Below, piece after piece: positions 43,755 to 51,813 of a DNA stretch of 64,000 bases. Within the stretch, counting starts at the first letter, position 1; the number at the start of each line of letters is the position of its first letter. Source of the DNA: Paenibacillus pectinilyticus (lineage in GTDB: Bacteria > Bacillota > Bacilli > Paenibacillales > NBRC-103111); contig NZ_LYPC01000028.1 of NCBI RefSeq assembly GCF_001700435.1, positions 444,288-508,287 on the forward strand, read 5' to 3'. Made by a program: the position numbers and the translations under genes. The notes below the pieces were generated by a model. The model was not told the DNA's origin and did not search any database. It saw nothing but the letters and a program-made list of their open reading frames with translations.

Positions 43755-45131
43755 TCAGAGGCTGGGGGGCGCAACACGCTTACTCTCTGGTGAAAGATCA
43801 GGACTGAACGCCTCCATCCATGGGGCTAAAGACTGTAAAGCACATTCACCAACCTCAAATTCAATTTGCTGGTACACATCCATATCCATGGCTCGTGGCT
43901 CGCTCGATAGTCCTGACGCTGACACTGGTGCTGGCACTGGTCCTGCTCCTGGCACTAGCCCTAATCCTCTCACTGCCACAGTCTCATGTCCCCCGCCCGC
44001 ACCACTCCCTGCACTTACACCTGTTTCTACACCAGCTCCCATACCCGCAAACGAACTTACCTCGCCACTCAAAATCCAATCCGCCATCACCTTCCCGGTA
44101 ATGGGGCTCAGCAAAATCCCGTTGCGGTAATGCCCGCAAGCAACATACAACCCCTCCACCATCGGCACCTTGCCGATGTAGGGCAGCCCGTCTGCCGTCT
44201 GCGGACGCAGACCCGACCAAGCCTTCTCCCACTCGGCATCACCGAGCGCGGGCATTAACCCCCTCGCGCGATCCATCAGCTCGGCTAAGCCCGAGAGCGA
44301 CACCTTGCGGTCGTAGCTGTTCGGCACGACCGTAGCGCCGACGACCAGCCGTCCGCCGGCTTTCGGAACAATGTAGCACCCTGGTGTAAACAGGGTCTTC
44401 TTCAACACTGGCTTCGGCGTCCTGACGGAGAAGCACTCGCCTTTTACAGGATACATCGGCAGATCAACGCCGATGCTACCAAGCAGCTGACCGCTCCACG
44501 TGCCTGCGGCAACGACGACGTGGTTGCTGTAGAGCGGCCCGGCGGCTGTCAACACGCCGATGACGCGCTCCTGCGCGGTCAGCAGCCCTTGCACCCCGGC
44601 GAAGGGTTGCATCTTCGCCCCCAGCACCTGCGCCGCCTGCGCGAACGCCGCAGCCAGCAAGGGCGCATCCACCTGCCCATCTTCGGGCAGGTACAGGGCT
44701 CCGCGCGTTGCCTCGCTCAGCGCGGGCTCTATGGCCATAGCCTCAGCGGCGCTGAGCCACTGGGCCTGTTCACCCGCCGCGCGCTGCAGCTTCTCCCGCG
44801 CGCGCAGCTCCCTCTCTTGAACGTCGCTGAGCGCGATGTTCAGAAGCCCTTCACGGACGAGACCAATATCGATGCCCGTGAGTTCTCGCAGTTCCCCGCT
44901 CAGTTGGGGGAACATGGCACGGCTTTGGCGCGCCCACTGGAACAGAGCGCCCGTGTCCTCCATCTCGGACTGCGCGCCGAGCATGCCGGCCGCGGCTGCC
45001 GAAGCTTCCAGGCCAAGCTGGCCGCGCTCTAGCAGCGTGACGGATTGCCCTTTTTTAGCCAAGTAATACGCGATCGATGCACCGATAACACCGCCACCGA
45101 CGATGATGACCTCTGATTTCCTTGCTTTCAA
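43755..45131 (-). CDS. thiO: Glycine oxidase ThiO with unusual C-terminal tail
   Basis: 458 residues from a TTG at 45131 directly after the tenI stop, with GAGGTG upstream. The FAD-binding DAO fold is clear: VIIVGGGVIGASIAYYLAKKG, SAAAAGMLGAQSEME, WSGQLLGSIGVDLPMYPVKGE, LVVGATVVPNSYDRK, WSGLRPQTADGLPYIGKVP, CGHYRNGILLSPITGKVMADWILSG. It oxidises glycine to the dehydroglycine needed by ThiG. Normal proteins end soon after that last motif (about 370 residues); here about 100 residues follow, with a Gly/Ala/Pro/Val-rich low-complexity part and a distinct end DVYQQIEFEVGECALQSLAPWMEAF. High G+C throughout. Confidence 0.92.
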   Translation of the reverse strand: MKARKSEVIIVGGGVIGASIAYYLAKKGQSVTLLERGQLGLEASAAAAGMLGAQSEMEDTGALFQWARQSRAMFPQLSGELRELTGIDIGLVREGLLNIALSDVQERELRAREKLQRAAGEQAQWLSAAEAMAIEPALSEATRGALYLPEDGQVDAPLLAAAFAQAAQVLGAKMQPFAGVQGLLTAQERVIGVLTAAGPLYSNHVVVAAGTWSGQLLGSIGVDLPMYPVKGECFSVRTPKPVLKKTLFTPGCYIVPKAGGRLVVGATVVPNSYDRKVSLSGLAELMDRARGLMPALGDAEWEKAWSGLRPQTADGLPYIGKVPMVEGLYVACGHYRNGILLSPITGKVMADWILSGEVSSFAGMGAGVETGVSAGSGAGGGHETVAVRGLGLVPGAGPVPAPVSASGLSSEPRAMDMDVYQQIEFEVGECALQSLAPWMEAFSPDLSPESKRVAPPSL

Positions 45132-45752
45132 TTAGCTCACCTCTATATGTTGAAGCTCGTCTTGATAGGCTTTTACCGCTCTTAGCGGGTCTTGAGCTTC
45201 CCAAATTCCGCTCATTACAGCGATTCCAGCTGCTCCTGTATCCAGCACAGACCTTACCCGCCCGGGCGTCATGCCACCAATCGCAATAACAGGGATGTTA
45301 ACCCGATGAACTAATTGTCGTAATGGCTCCAAGCCTCTAGGCTGCACTCCGAGTTTGGAGTCGGTTGTAAAGATATGCCCGAACATCACATAATGGGCTC
45401 CTTCTTTTTCACGTGATTTCGCCTCATCCCCATGATGAACAGAGACGCCGATACGCCCAATCCCTTGGCACAGCTCATCTTGAATCACAAGCGAGGGCGC
45501 CGTTCCTGGCAGGTGTAGTCCCCCTGTCTGTAAACCTAGCGCAATAGAAGGAAAGCCATTAATGTATAGACTTTGAGCAGGAACCCCGCGCTCGATTAAG
45601 TACTGCACACCAATGAAAACCTCGTCTAAGGACTTCGCTTTTTCTCGAATATGAATCGCTGTAACATGTGGATGGATCTGCGCCGCTGCCTTCGCCAATT
45701 CGGACCACGAAAGCTTTCCATTGGATATGACATGAAGTTCTTTCCTTCCCAT
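45132..45752 (-). CDS. tenI: Thiazole tautomerase TenI
   Basis: 206 residues from ATG 45752, chosen by AAGGAG upstream; longer frames run back into the riboswitch terminator. It is a ThiE-like TIM barrel with the TenI pattern: LHVISNGKLSW, AIHIREKAK, LYINGFPSIALGLQTGGLHLPG, GVSVHHGDEAKSREKEGAHYVMFGHIFTTDSK, IPVIAIGGMTPG. TenI aromatises the thiazole carboxylate tautomer made by ThiG. It is the first gene behind the TPP riboswitch, in a B. subtilis-like tenI-thiO-thiS-thiG order, without tenA. Confidence 0.88.
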   Translation of the reverse strand: MGRKELHVISNGKLSWSELAKAAAQIHPHVTAIHIREKAKSLDEVFIGVQYLIERGVPAQSLYINGFPSIALGLQTGGLHLPGTAPSLVIQDELCQGIGRIGVSVHHGDEAKSREKEGAHYVMFGHIFTTDSKLGVQPRGLEPLRQLVHRVNIPVIAIGGMTPGRVRSVLDTGAAGIAVMSGIWEAQDPLRAVKAYQDELQHIEVS

Positions 45753-45796
45753 TGAAGCCCGCTCCTTTCCATCAACATCACAGTTCCCGTATAACA

Positions 45797-45826
45797 CAAA
45801 AAAACCACTTTCCTCAGGAAAGTGGT
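45797..45826 (-). terminator. Riboswitch-controlled terminator before tenI
   Basis: ACCACTTTCC, loop TGA, GGAAAGTGGT, then seven T on the minus strand: a perfect ten-base stem between the TPP aptamer and tenI. Its 5' arm can also pair with AGGAAAGTGG at the 3' end of the aptamer, so the two structures exclude each other. Confidence 0.9.
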
Positions 45827-45877
45827 TGTAGGCTGCCGCATCATACATACGCTAAAAAATCGGCTCCAAAGCTCGTT

Positions 45878-45965
45878 CCACTTTCCTCCGCTGGCATAAA
45901 CCAGATCAGGTTCAAAGGGTTCAGATTACACTGTCTCAGCCTCACGGCGCCCCTAGGGATTCATT
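45878..45965 (-). promoter_or_regulatory. TPP riboswitch (thi box)
   Basis: On the minus strand the sequence has the conserved aptamer blocks in order: CTAGGGGCGCC, GTGAGGCTGAGA, ACCCTTTGAACCTGATCTGG and TTATGCCAGCGGAGGAAAG. Binding of thiamin pyrophosphate would sequester the GGAGGAAAGTGG tail, free the downstream terminator arm and stop transcription of tenI-thiO-thiS-thiG. The aptamer blocks are seen directly; the switching is known for the class. Confidence 0.96.
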
Positions 45966-45983
45966 TGTATGCAATTGATAAAT

Positions 45984-46011
45984 ATCATAGCACGACATCC
46001 AGCTGTTGGAA
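45984..46011 (-). promoter_or_regulatory. Promoter of the thiamin operon
   Basis: On the minus strand TTCCAA, a 16-base spacer and TGC-TATGAT (an extended -10) lie directly upstream of the riboswitch. The -35 is weak. Confidence 0.55.
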
Positions 46012-46105
46012 ATATAAATTTTCCGAGCTTGCCTGTCCTGAAACTTTTACCAAAGTCTTCCGTATACCATATCAATCTAATTTTATAAACGAAGGGGTGT
46101 TTGTA

Positions 46106-47119
46106 TTGGAACCATTTGTACTGCCAGAACCAGATCGACGAAGACCCGCCTCGCTCCCTCCAGGACTGGCAACCAAAATCATCGCTGGCTTGATCATTGT
46201 TCTCGTCCTCATTTTCGGTTCATCCACTTTCTATACCGTGCAAGAGCATGAGAAAGCAGCCATTCTGACCTTAGGGTCCTATAGTGGCGAAAAGGAAGCC
46301 GGGCTTCACTTTAAGCTGCCCTTTCCAATTCAGCAGGTGATTGTGCTGCCGGCCAAAAAGACCCAGCGCATCCAAATCGGCTTCCGAGAAGCCGGTGGTA
46401 AAATCACCCCCGTCGACGAAGAAGCGATGATGATTACCGGGGATGAAAATATTTTATCAGCCGATGCGGTAGTGGAATGGAATATTAGCGACATGCGGAA
46501 TTACCTCTACAATATTGATAATGCAGAACAGTTCCTGCGTAACTCAGCAAGCGCCGCGATCCGCTCCGTTATTGGTTCAACCGCACTCGATTTCGCCATC
46601 ACAGAAGGAAAAACCGAAGTCCAAGGCAAGGTCAAAGAGCGCCTGATCGAGATGCAGACCAAATATCAAACAGGCATTCATATTGTCGATTTGAAGTTCC
46701 AAGACATTGAACCTCCTGCGGGTGATGTGCAGAATGCTTTTAAGGATGTCACCAACGCTCGTGAGGAAAAAAATACAAAGATTAACGTGGCAACGAAATA
46801 TGAGAACGATATTCTTCCTAGAGAGCGAGGCAACGCGCAAGCCCTTCTGGAGAATGCTCAGGCTCAGAAAAACTCCCGGATTTTGAATGCCCAAGGGGAT
46901 GTCGCGAAGTTCAATGCGATCTATGCCGAGTACGTGAATAATAAATCAGTAACAGAGAGCAGGCTTGTCATCGAGACGCTGGAGAAAATATTACCGAATG
47001 CGAAAATTTTCATTAGTGACAGCACCGGTGAAACGGTCAAATATTTACCTATTAACGAGCTGCTGCGCACGCCTACTACGGCTGCTGCAGGCACGGCACA
47101 AGGAGGAGCTGCGAAATGA
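46106..47119 (+). CDS. hflK: HflK, SPFH-domain regulator of FtsH
   Basis: 337 residues from a TTG at 46106 with GAAGGGG nine bases upstream; earlier frames run into the riboswitch region. A short Pro-rich N-terminus (LPEPDRRRPASLPPG) is followed by one membrane helix (about 24-45) and an SPFH/Band 7 domain outside (EKAAILTLGSYSGEKEAGLHFKLPFP, SADAVVEWNISDMRNYLYN, DFAITEGKTEVQGKVKERLIEMQ). A coiled-coil segment rich in Glu/Asn/Ala follows. HflK and HflC form a membrane cage that modulates the FtsH protease. The stop overlaps hflC by four bases. Confidence 0.93.
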   Translation: MEPFVLPEPDRRRPASLPPGLATKIIAGLIIVLVLIFGSSTFYTVQEHEKAAILTLGSYSGEKEAGLHFKLPFPIQQVIVLPAKKTQRIQIGFREAGGKITPVDEEAMMITGDENILSADAVVEWNISDMRNYLYNIDNAEQFLRNSASAAIRSVIGSTALDFAITEGKTEVQGKVKERLIEMQTKYQTGIHIVDLKFQDIEPPAGDVQNAFKDVTNAREEKNTKINVATKYENDILPRERGNAQALLENAQAQKNSRILNAQGDVAKFNAIYAEYVNNKSVTESRLVIETLEKILPNAKIFISDSTGETVKYLPINELLRTPTTAAAGTAQGGAAK

Positions 47120-47988
47120 GCATGCAACGCAAATGGCTTTTTCGATCCATCGTTGGTGTCGTTATCGTGTTCTTCTTCCTGATCTCGATTTTTATTGTCA
47201 AAGAAGGGCAATACCGTGTCGTTCTCAAATTTGGAGAAGCCGTTCGGATCCAAACCGAGCCTGGTATTCATTTTAAAATCCCATTCATTGAATCGGTCCG
47301 CACGCTGCCTAAATATCAGATGGTGTATGATAGCAAGCCGACTTCCATCTTGACCAAAGATAAGAAGCCGATCGAGGTTGATAACTATACGGTGTGGCGG
47401 ATTGATGATGCCCAGCAGTTCCTGCGCACGATTCAGTCGATCACAGGCGGGGAAGAGCGGATTGATGCAGCGGTGTATAACACCGTGAGACGGAAATTAT
47501 CGGAGATTAATTACAGCGATATCATCAGCGAGAATACCCAGCGGGGTAACCTAAACGATGAGATTACGAAGGAAGTTTCGGAGTTGATGGCGCGCGATAA
47601 CTACGGCATTCAAATCGTGGATGTGCGCATCAAACGCACGGATCTGCCCGATTCTAACAAGCAAAGCGTGTACAAAAGGATGATTTCGGACCGCCAGTCC
47701 ATTGCGGCGAAATACTTGTCCGAGGGCGATGAAGAGTCGAAGAAAATCACCTCCAAAGCGGACAGACAAGCGAGTGAGTTGATCGCGCAAGCTCAGGCCG
47801 ATGCGAAGAAAATCGTGGCCGAAGGCGAGCAGGAAGCCGCTCAAATTTACAACACTGCCTATGGGAAGGACCCGGTTTTCTATAATTTCTATCGTACGTT
47901 GGACAGCTACCTGGTTTCCTTCCAAGGAGAGCCGGTCATCATGCTGCCGATTGATTCGCCGTACACGAAAATTTTACTAGGTAAATAA
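47116..47988 (+). CDS. hflC: HflC, SPFH-domain partner of HflK
   Basis: 290 residues with one N-terminal membrane helix (about 11-28) and an SPFH domain (EGQYRVVLKFGEAVRIQTEPGIHFKIPFIESV, KPIEVDNYTVWRIDDAQQFLRTI, YGIQIVDVRIKRTDLPDSNKQSVYKRM). A helical region with alternating Ala/Glu/Lys (DRQASELIAQAQADAKKIVAEGEQEAAQIYN) precedes the C-terminal GEPVIMLPIDSPY. It is the second half of the HflK-HflC pair, translated by overlap at ATGA. A terminator follows. Confidence 0.95.
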   Translation: MSMQRKWLFRSIVGVVIVFFFLISIFIVKEGQYRVVLKFGEAVRIQTEPGIHFKIPFIESVRTLPKYQMVYDSKPTSILTKDKKPIEVDNYTVWRIDDAQQFLRTIQSITGGEERIDAAVYNTVRRKLSEINYSDIISENTQRGNLNDEITKEVSELMARDNYGIQIVDVRIKRTDLPDSNKQSVYKRMISDRQSIAAKYLSEGDEESKKITSKADRQASELIAQAQADAKKIVAEGEQEAAQIYNTAYGKDPVFYNFYRTLDSYLVSFQGEPVIMLPIDSPYTKILLGK

Positions 47989-48002
47989 TGTTCTAGGTTT
48001 CC

Positions 48003-48050
48003 AAAGAGGGTGTCACAGCCAAGTAAATGGCGAGGGGCACCCTCTTTTTA
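48003..48050 (+). terminator. Terminator after hflC
   Basis: AAAGAGGGTG, a 25-base loop, CACCCTCTTTTT. The stem is ten bases and ends in a T-run. It lies 14 bases after the hflC stop. Confidence 0.85.
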
Positions 48051-48110
48051 CTTCATTTGAATAGGACAACATAGTTAAGCCCCTTAACCTTCTCCTGCGA
48101 TTAGTTTAAT

Positions 48111-48286
48111 TGGATTTATCCAGTGTATTCAGTTGATTTATCGATGAATGATCACTTCCAATGGACATTTCCACTCATTACCCCTCAATTGGGTCATTTT
48201 TGCTGGAAAAATGGACCTTGCAGTGGATTTATCCAATCAAAGTCACTTTCACCGCTGCAAAATCAGATTTCTACTGGATATATCCA
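48111..48286. repeat. Palindromic array TGGATTTATCCA, steps 51/62/51
   Basis: TGGATTTATCCA at 48111 and 48224, TGGATATATCCA at 48275 and the variant TGGACATTTCCA at 48162. The steps are 51, 62 and 51 bases. The array fills the convergent gap between hflC and the metallo-hydrolase gene (48051-48356). Nothing else is seen there. Confidence 0.88.
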
Positions 48287-48356
48287 ATGGAACTTGGTTG
48301 AGTAATCCATCTATTCGATGAGACGTGGGATAAGGAGGTCATCCATCAATCCAAGT

Positions 48357-49103
48357 TCACACCCACTCCCCATCCTCCGGAATGGCGACCTGCTCCTCCA
48401 ACCCCTCTGCAGTCACTCTGTTCCGCAAATCCTCACGCGTTACGTGACAATGGTTGATCGCATCCATATGCACAGCAACGACTTTGGAGAATGGCGCGTA
48501 GCGACATAAGCTCACGACATCGTTCGCATTCATTGTAATGGGATCACCCATGACGAATTGCGCTCCGCCAGCATTGACCACCGTCCAATCTGGTTGATGG
48601 GCTTCCAACGCTTGCTGCACGTCCTCACACCAAATCGTATCTCCCGCGATATACAGGGTCGGCTCGGTTGCTGCTTGGAAAACAAATCCTGACACCTGCC
48701 CCATTAGCTTGCCAATCTCACCTGTCCCATGCTGTCCGCCTGTTCGGACTAAGGTTACTCCCTGCAAGGTAAGTGTCTCTTGAACAGCTGTTACGGAACT
48801 AAACCCCGCAGCCGTAAACGTCCCTTCATCCCCAGGCTGGCATAGAATCGGCGTTGACTTCGATAGTTTTTCTGCGGCAGCCGCGTCCCAATGATCGCCA
48901 TGCAGATGAGTCACAATAATAGCATCAGGCTCACGCAGTTCATCCAGCGGGAATGGCAGTGAAACAAGTGGATTCCTCCGAGAATTCGCTGTATTCACAA
49001 TCGGTGGATTGACACCTTCTTCACTAAACATGGGATCGATCAGGAATTGAATACCTGCATATTCCAGCCAAAGCGTGGCGTGACGAAGTAATTGAAGCTT
49101 CAT
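48357..49103 (-). CDS. MBL-fold metallo-hydrolase
   Basis: 248 residues of the metallo-beta-lactamase fold. The metal-binding THLHGDHWD (H66, H68, D70, H71) and later TLYIAGDTIWCEDVQ and VVAVHMDAINHCHVTREDL are visible. The N-terminus KLQLLRHATLWLEYAGIQFLIDPMF is typical of the UlaG-like branch, whose members hydrolyse lactones or phosphodiesters. The substrate is unknown. It is divergent from an Lrp-type regulator that may control it. The ATG at 49103 follows AGAGGTG. Confidence 0.9.
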   Translation of the reverse strand: MKLQLLRHATLWLEYAGIQFLIDPMFSEEGVNPPIVNTANSRRNPLVSLPFPLDELREPDAIIVTHLHGDHWDAAAAEKLSKSTPILCQPGDEGTFTAAGFSSVTAVQETLTLQGVTLVRTGGQHGTGEIGKLMGQVSGFVFQAATEPTLYIAGDTIWCEDVQQALEAHQPDWTVVNAGGAQFVMGDPITMNANDVVSLCRYAPFSKVVAVHMDAINHCHVTREDLRNRVTAEGLEEQVAIPEDGEWV

Positions 49104-49228
49104 GTTCGAACACCTCTTATCTTCTATTTATGGTTCTGCTACAATTATAAAATAGAAGCCATGACTCCCATACCCTACGTTGAAAGGAAAAGTCAGCTTT
49201 TCATTTCATTGTGAAAGGAATTTACACA

Positions 49229-49660
49229 ATGCTAAGCAACTCCGCCATCGACGAGATTGATTTACGTATCTTGCACCATTTGCTGCAGGATGCCACGCAG
49301 TCGCACAAGGCTATTGGCCAGCACGTTCATTTGACCGGACAAGCCGTCGGTGCTCGTGTTCGCAAACTTCAGGATCTCGGCGTTATCACGGGCTATACCG
49401 TGAACTGGAACCCCGAGAAAATCGGGCAAGTTGTCCATGCTTTTATCATTGTTTTTATGAAATCAAATACAGCCCATCAGGCGTTCCTTACCTATATGCA
49501 AGATCAGGAAAGTGTGGTTGAGACACATCGTGTCAGCGGTGAAGGCTGTTACTGGATGCGGGTACGCGTCCGAACACCATTGGAGCTCAACACGCTCCTT
49601 GATGAACTTCTGCACTTTGGCAATTACAAAGTCAGTCTTTCCATCGGTCAAGTCAAATAG
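49229..49660 (+). CDS. Lrp/AsnC-family regulator
   Basis: 143 residues from ATG 49229, where AAAGGA lies nine bases upstream; a GTG at 49211 would place that site inside the gene. An N-terminal HTH (DEIDLRILHHLLQDATQSHKAIGQHVHLTGQAVGARVRKLQDLGVI) and C-terminal RAM domain (VVETHRVSGEGCYWMRVRV) are clear. It probably senses an amino acid or similar small molecule. It is divergent from the metallo-hydrolase and 41 bases upstream of a BASS transporter, either of which may be its target. Confidence 0.93.
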   Translation: MLSNSAIDEIDLRILHHLLQDATQSHKAIGQHVHLTGQAVGARVRKLQDLGVITGYTVNWNPEKIGQVVHAFIIVFMKSNTAHQAFLTYMQDQESVVETHRVSGEGCYWMRVRVRTPLELNTLLDELLHFGNYKVSLSIGQVK

Positions 49661-49701
49661 CGCTCCCTCATACCAGCTAGTCACGAAAGGATGTCACCTA
49701 G

Positions 49702-50679
49702 ATGCTTTCCCAATTGAATCGTCGATTAGAAAAGATTTTGCCGCTCATTACACCCATCAGTGTCCTTATTGGCGTCCTACTCGGGAGCCATTTATCCGTC
49801 TTCACCTATTTATCTCCTTGGTTGTTCGCATTCATGACCTTCTCGGGGAGTATTTCCTCCAGCTTCCGAGAGTTCGTTAAAGTCGTCGTTCAACCTCTGC
49901 CGCTCATCACGACACTTCTGATTCTCCATGTTGGGATGCCTTTGATCGCGCTTGGTCTCGGGCATACCGTCTATGGACATGAACCGTTGACGATTACCGG
50001 ACTCATTCTAGCAGCAGCCATTCCTACGGGGATAACCAGCTTCGTCTGGGTGGCGATTTACAGGGGCAATATTGTGCTGACGTTATCGATCATCCTGATG
50101 GATACGATCCTCTCCCCCTTTGTCGTCCCGTATACGCTATCTGTTTTAGTGGGCACCAAAGTGCAGCTCGATACCTTCGCGATGATGAAAGGTCTGTTCT
50201 TCATGATCGTCGTGCCTTCACTTATCGGCATGCTGCTCAATCAATGGACACGCGGGCGAATTAAGGAGCAGTGGAGTGGGCGTCTGGGCCCTTTTTCGAA
50301 AATCGCCATGGGCGTCGTCGTCGCGATCAATAGCTCTGTCATCGCTCCCTACTTGCGAGATTTCAGCGCTAAGCTGCTCGGATTGGCAGGCTTCGTGCTC
50401 GTCGTTGCCTCGCTGGGCTACATGATCGGCTGGCTCGTCGCCAAGCTGTTCCGGTGGGAACAAGACGTCGTGGTTGCCCTTACTTTTAACAGCGGCATGC
50501 GCAATATTAGTGCAGGCGCGGTGCTCGCTGTCGCTTATTTCCCGCCACCCGTGGCGATTCCGGTCGTGCTCGGCATGTTGTTTCAGCAGTCACTGGCTTC
50601 CCTATTCGGCTTTCTACTGAATCGCAAATATGCGCTAAAAGGTGATCCAACCAGCTTGAAGGTTAACGGGGTTAATTGA
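49702..50679 (+). CDS. Bile acid:sodium symporter (BASS/SBF) family transporter
   Basis: 325 residues with about ten membrane helices. The family marks are MTFSGSISSSFREFVKVV, AAAIPTGITSFVWVAIYRGN (the core unwound helix region) and VALTFNSGMRNISAGAVLAVAYFP. It resembles B. subtilis YocS-like sodium-coupled transporters of organic acids; the substrate is not known. It follows the Lrp regulator and is likely in the same transcript. An AAAGGATG site lies before the ATG. The region 50270-50640 is richer in G+C than the start. Confidence 0.92.
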   Translation: MLSQLNRRLEKILPLITPISVLIGVLLGSHLSVFTYLSPWLFAFMTFSGSISSSFREFVKVVVQPLPLITTLLILHVGMPLIALGLGHTVYGHEPLTITGLILAAAIPTGITSFVWVAIYRGNIVLTLSIILMDTILSPFVVPYTLSVLVGTKVQLDTFAMMKGLFFMIVVPSLIGMLLNQWTRGRIKEQWSGRLGPFSKIAMGVVVAINSSVIAPYLRDFSAKLLGLAGFVLVVASLGYMIGWLVAKLFRWEQDVVVALTFNSGMRNISAGAVLAVAYFPPPVAIPVVLGMLFQQSLASLFGFLLNRKYALKGDPTSLKVNGVN

Positions 50680-50723
50680 AAAAGACTGCGCAGCAATTAG
50701 CTGGCAGCCTCCATATCTGTTAT

Positions 50724-51362
50724 TTATTTGGAAATTCGGCTAAATAAGATATACGAATACACGACAGGAATGAAGGAACTGAGCGCAATAGCTGCGATGA
50801 AGACAACAATCGCTGCTGTGCTCGTCAGGAATGCAGCAATAAAGGCAATGATCCCGCCGATCATCATTAAGGGTCCGCCCAAGCGATGTGTTTTGCGCCA
50901 GACTTCTTCATTGGCGAGCGTCCATGGTGTCCGTATGCCAAACGTATAGTTCGATTTGACCTGTGTTAAGAAGTTCCCCATCACGGCAAATAGAGCGCCT
51001 AGCAAGATCATTGTCATTTTTTTGAAATCCAAGTCATAGCCCAAGTTAAAAATAATAATTCCCCAACCTACCACAGCTAACAGAATGGTAACCCCGAACC
51101 TTGTCACTTCAAAGGCTTGCGGGAATTTCTCAAAATTCGCTTTCTTCGGATCAATCGAACGGATAATGCGCAGGAATGGCGGCAGTAGACCAAGCAGGAA
51201 CAGCATCAGTAGCGACATATTTTTGCTCATCGTGCCGTTCACTTCATTATTCACGCCAAAATGAGAGGCCATTGTGTCCGGAAGACGGTTATACAGCAGC
51301 AGAGCTCCTATGACAGGTGAAAGACTAATAACAAGCAAGGAAATTTCTTTCCATTTCTTCAT
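50724..51362 (-). CDS. sdpI: SdpI-like immunity membrane protein
   Basis: 212 residues with six membrane segments. The DUF1648 start LPDTMASHFGVNNEVNG and the SdpI domain NYTFGIRTPWTLANEEVWRKTHRLGGPLMMIGG are diagnostic. In B. subtilis SdpI protects against the SdpC cannibalism toxin and titrates SdpR at the membrane. It overlaps the sdpR-like gene by four bases (ATGA). No SdpC or its processing proteins SdpA/SdpB are in the window, so immunity may be against foreign toxins or the pair acts as a stand-alone signal unit. Confidence 0.9.
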   Translation of the reverse strand: MKKWKEISLLVISLSPVIGALLLYNRLPDTMASHFGVNNEVNGTMSKNMSLLMLFLLGLLPPFLRIIRSIDPKKANFEKFPQAFEVTRFGVTILLAVVGWGIIIFNLGYDLDFKKMTMILLGALFAVMGNFLTQVKSNYTFGIRTPWTLANEEVWRKTHRLGGPLMMIGGIIAFIAAFLTSTAAIVVFIAAIALSSFIPVVYSYILFSRISK

Positions 51363-51637
51363 GACGGTTCCTCCTGATCTTTTTTATTAAGTATGTTAAA
51401 CATCCATCCGATGACATCTTCGACAACCGTGGTGTGCAGCGTATACATGATATGTTGTCCCTGACGTTCATCAAGTACAAGCCCCGCTTGCTTCAGCAGG
51501 TTTAAATGATGCGAAATGCTCGGCTTGCTAATATGAAAATGATCGGCAATATCGCCAGCATTCATGCTTTTTTCGCGTAGCAGCTGTAAAATTTCCCGTC
51601 GTGTTGGATCGGATAGAGCTTTAAATGCCTCATTCAA
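51359..51637 (-). CDS. sdpR: SdpR-like ArsR-family autorepressor
   Basis: 92 residues from a TTG start at 51637, six bases after GGAGGGG. It is a minimal winged helix: ALSDPTRREILQLLREKSMNAGDIADHFHISKPSISHHLNLLKQAGLV and then DERQGQHIMYTLHTTV. This is the ArsR/SdpR form with no metal-binding Cys. It precedes and overlaps sdpI, so it is the repressor of its own operon in the SdpR model. An inverted repeat lies just upstream. Confidence 0.9.
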   Translation of the reverse strand: MNEAFKALSDPTRREILQLLREKSMNAGDIADHFHISKPSISHHLNLLKQAGLVLDERQGQHIMYTLHTTVVEDVIGWMFNILNKKDQEEPS

Positions 51638-51656
51638 TGTTTGCCCCTCCTTATTT

Positions 51657-51676
51657 ATTTAGATGTTTGCCTAAAT
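51657..51676 (-). promoter_or_regulatory. Likely SdpR operator
   Basis: ATTTAG, eight bases, CTAAAT: an inverted repeat 20 bases upstream of the sdpR start and overlapping its likely promoter region. A dimeric ArsR-type repressor would fit. This is inference. Confidence 0.55.
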
Positions 51677-51813
51677 ATATAATTAAATGATACTTCTGAT
51701 TTTCCAGCCTGTCAATTTGCTTTTGCCCATGAATCCTTAAATTGATATAGCCTAAGTTACGTTGTGTTATAATCGTAGTAATCATGTAAGTTTCGCAAGA
51801 GAGGAATTCACCT

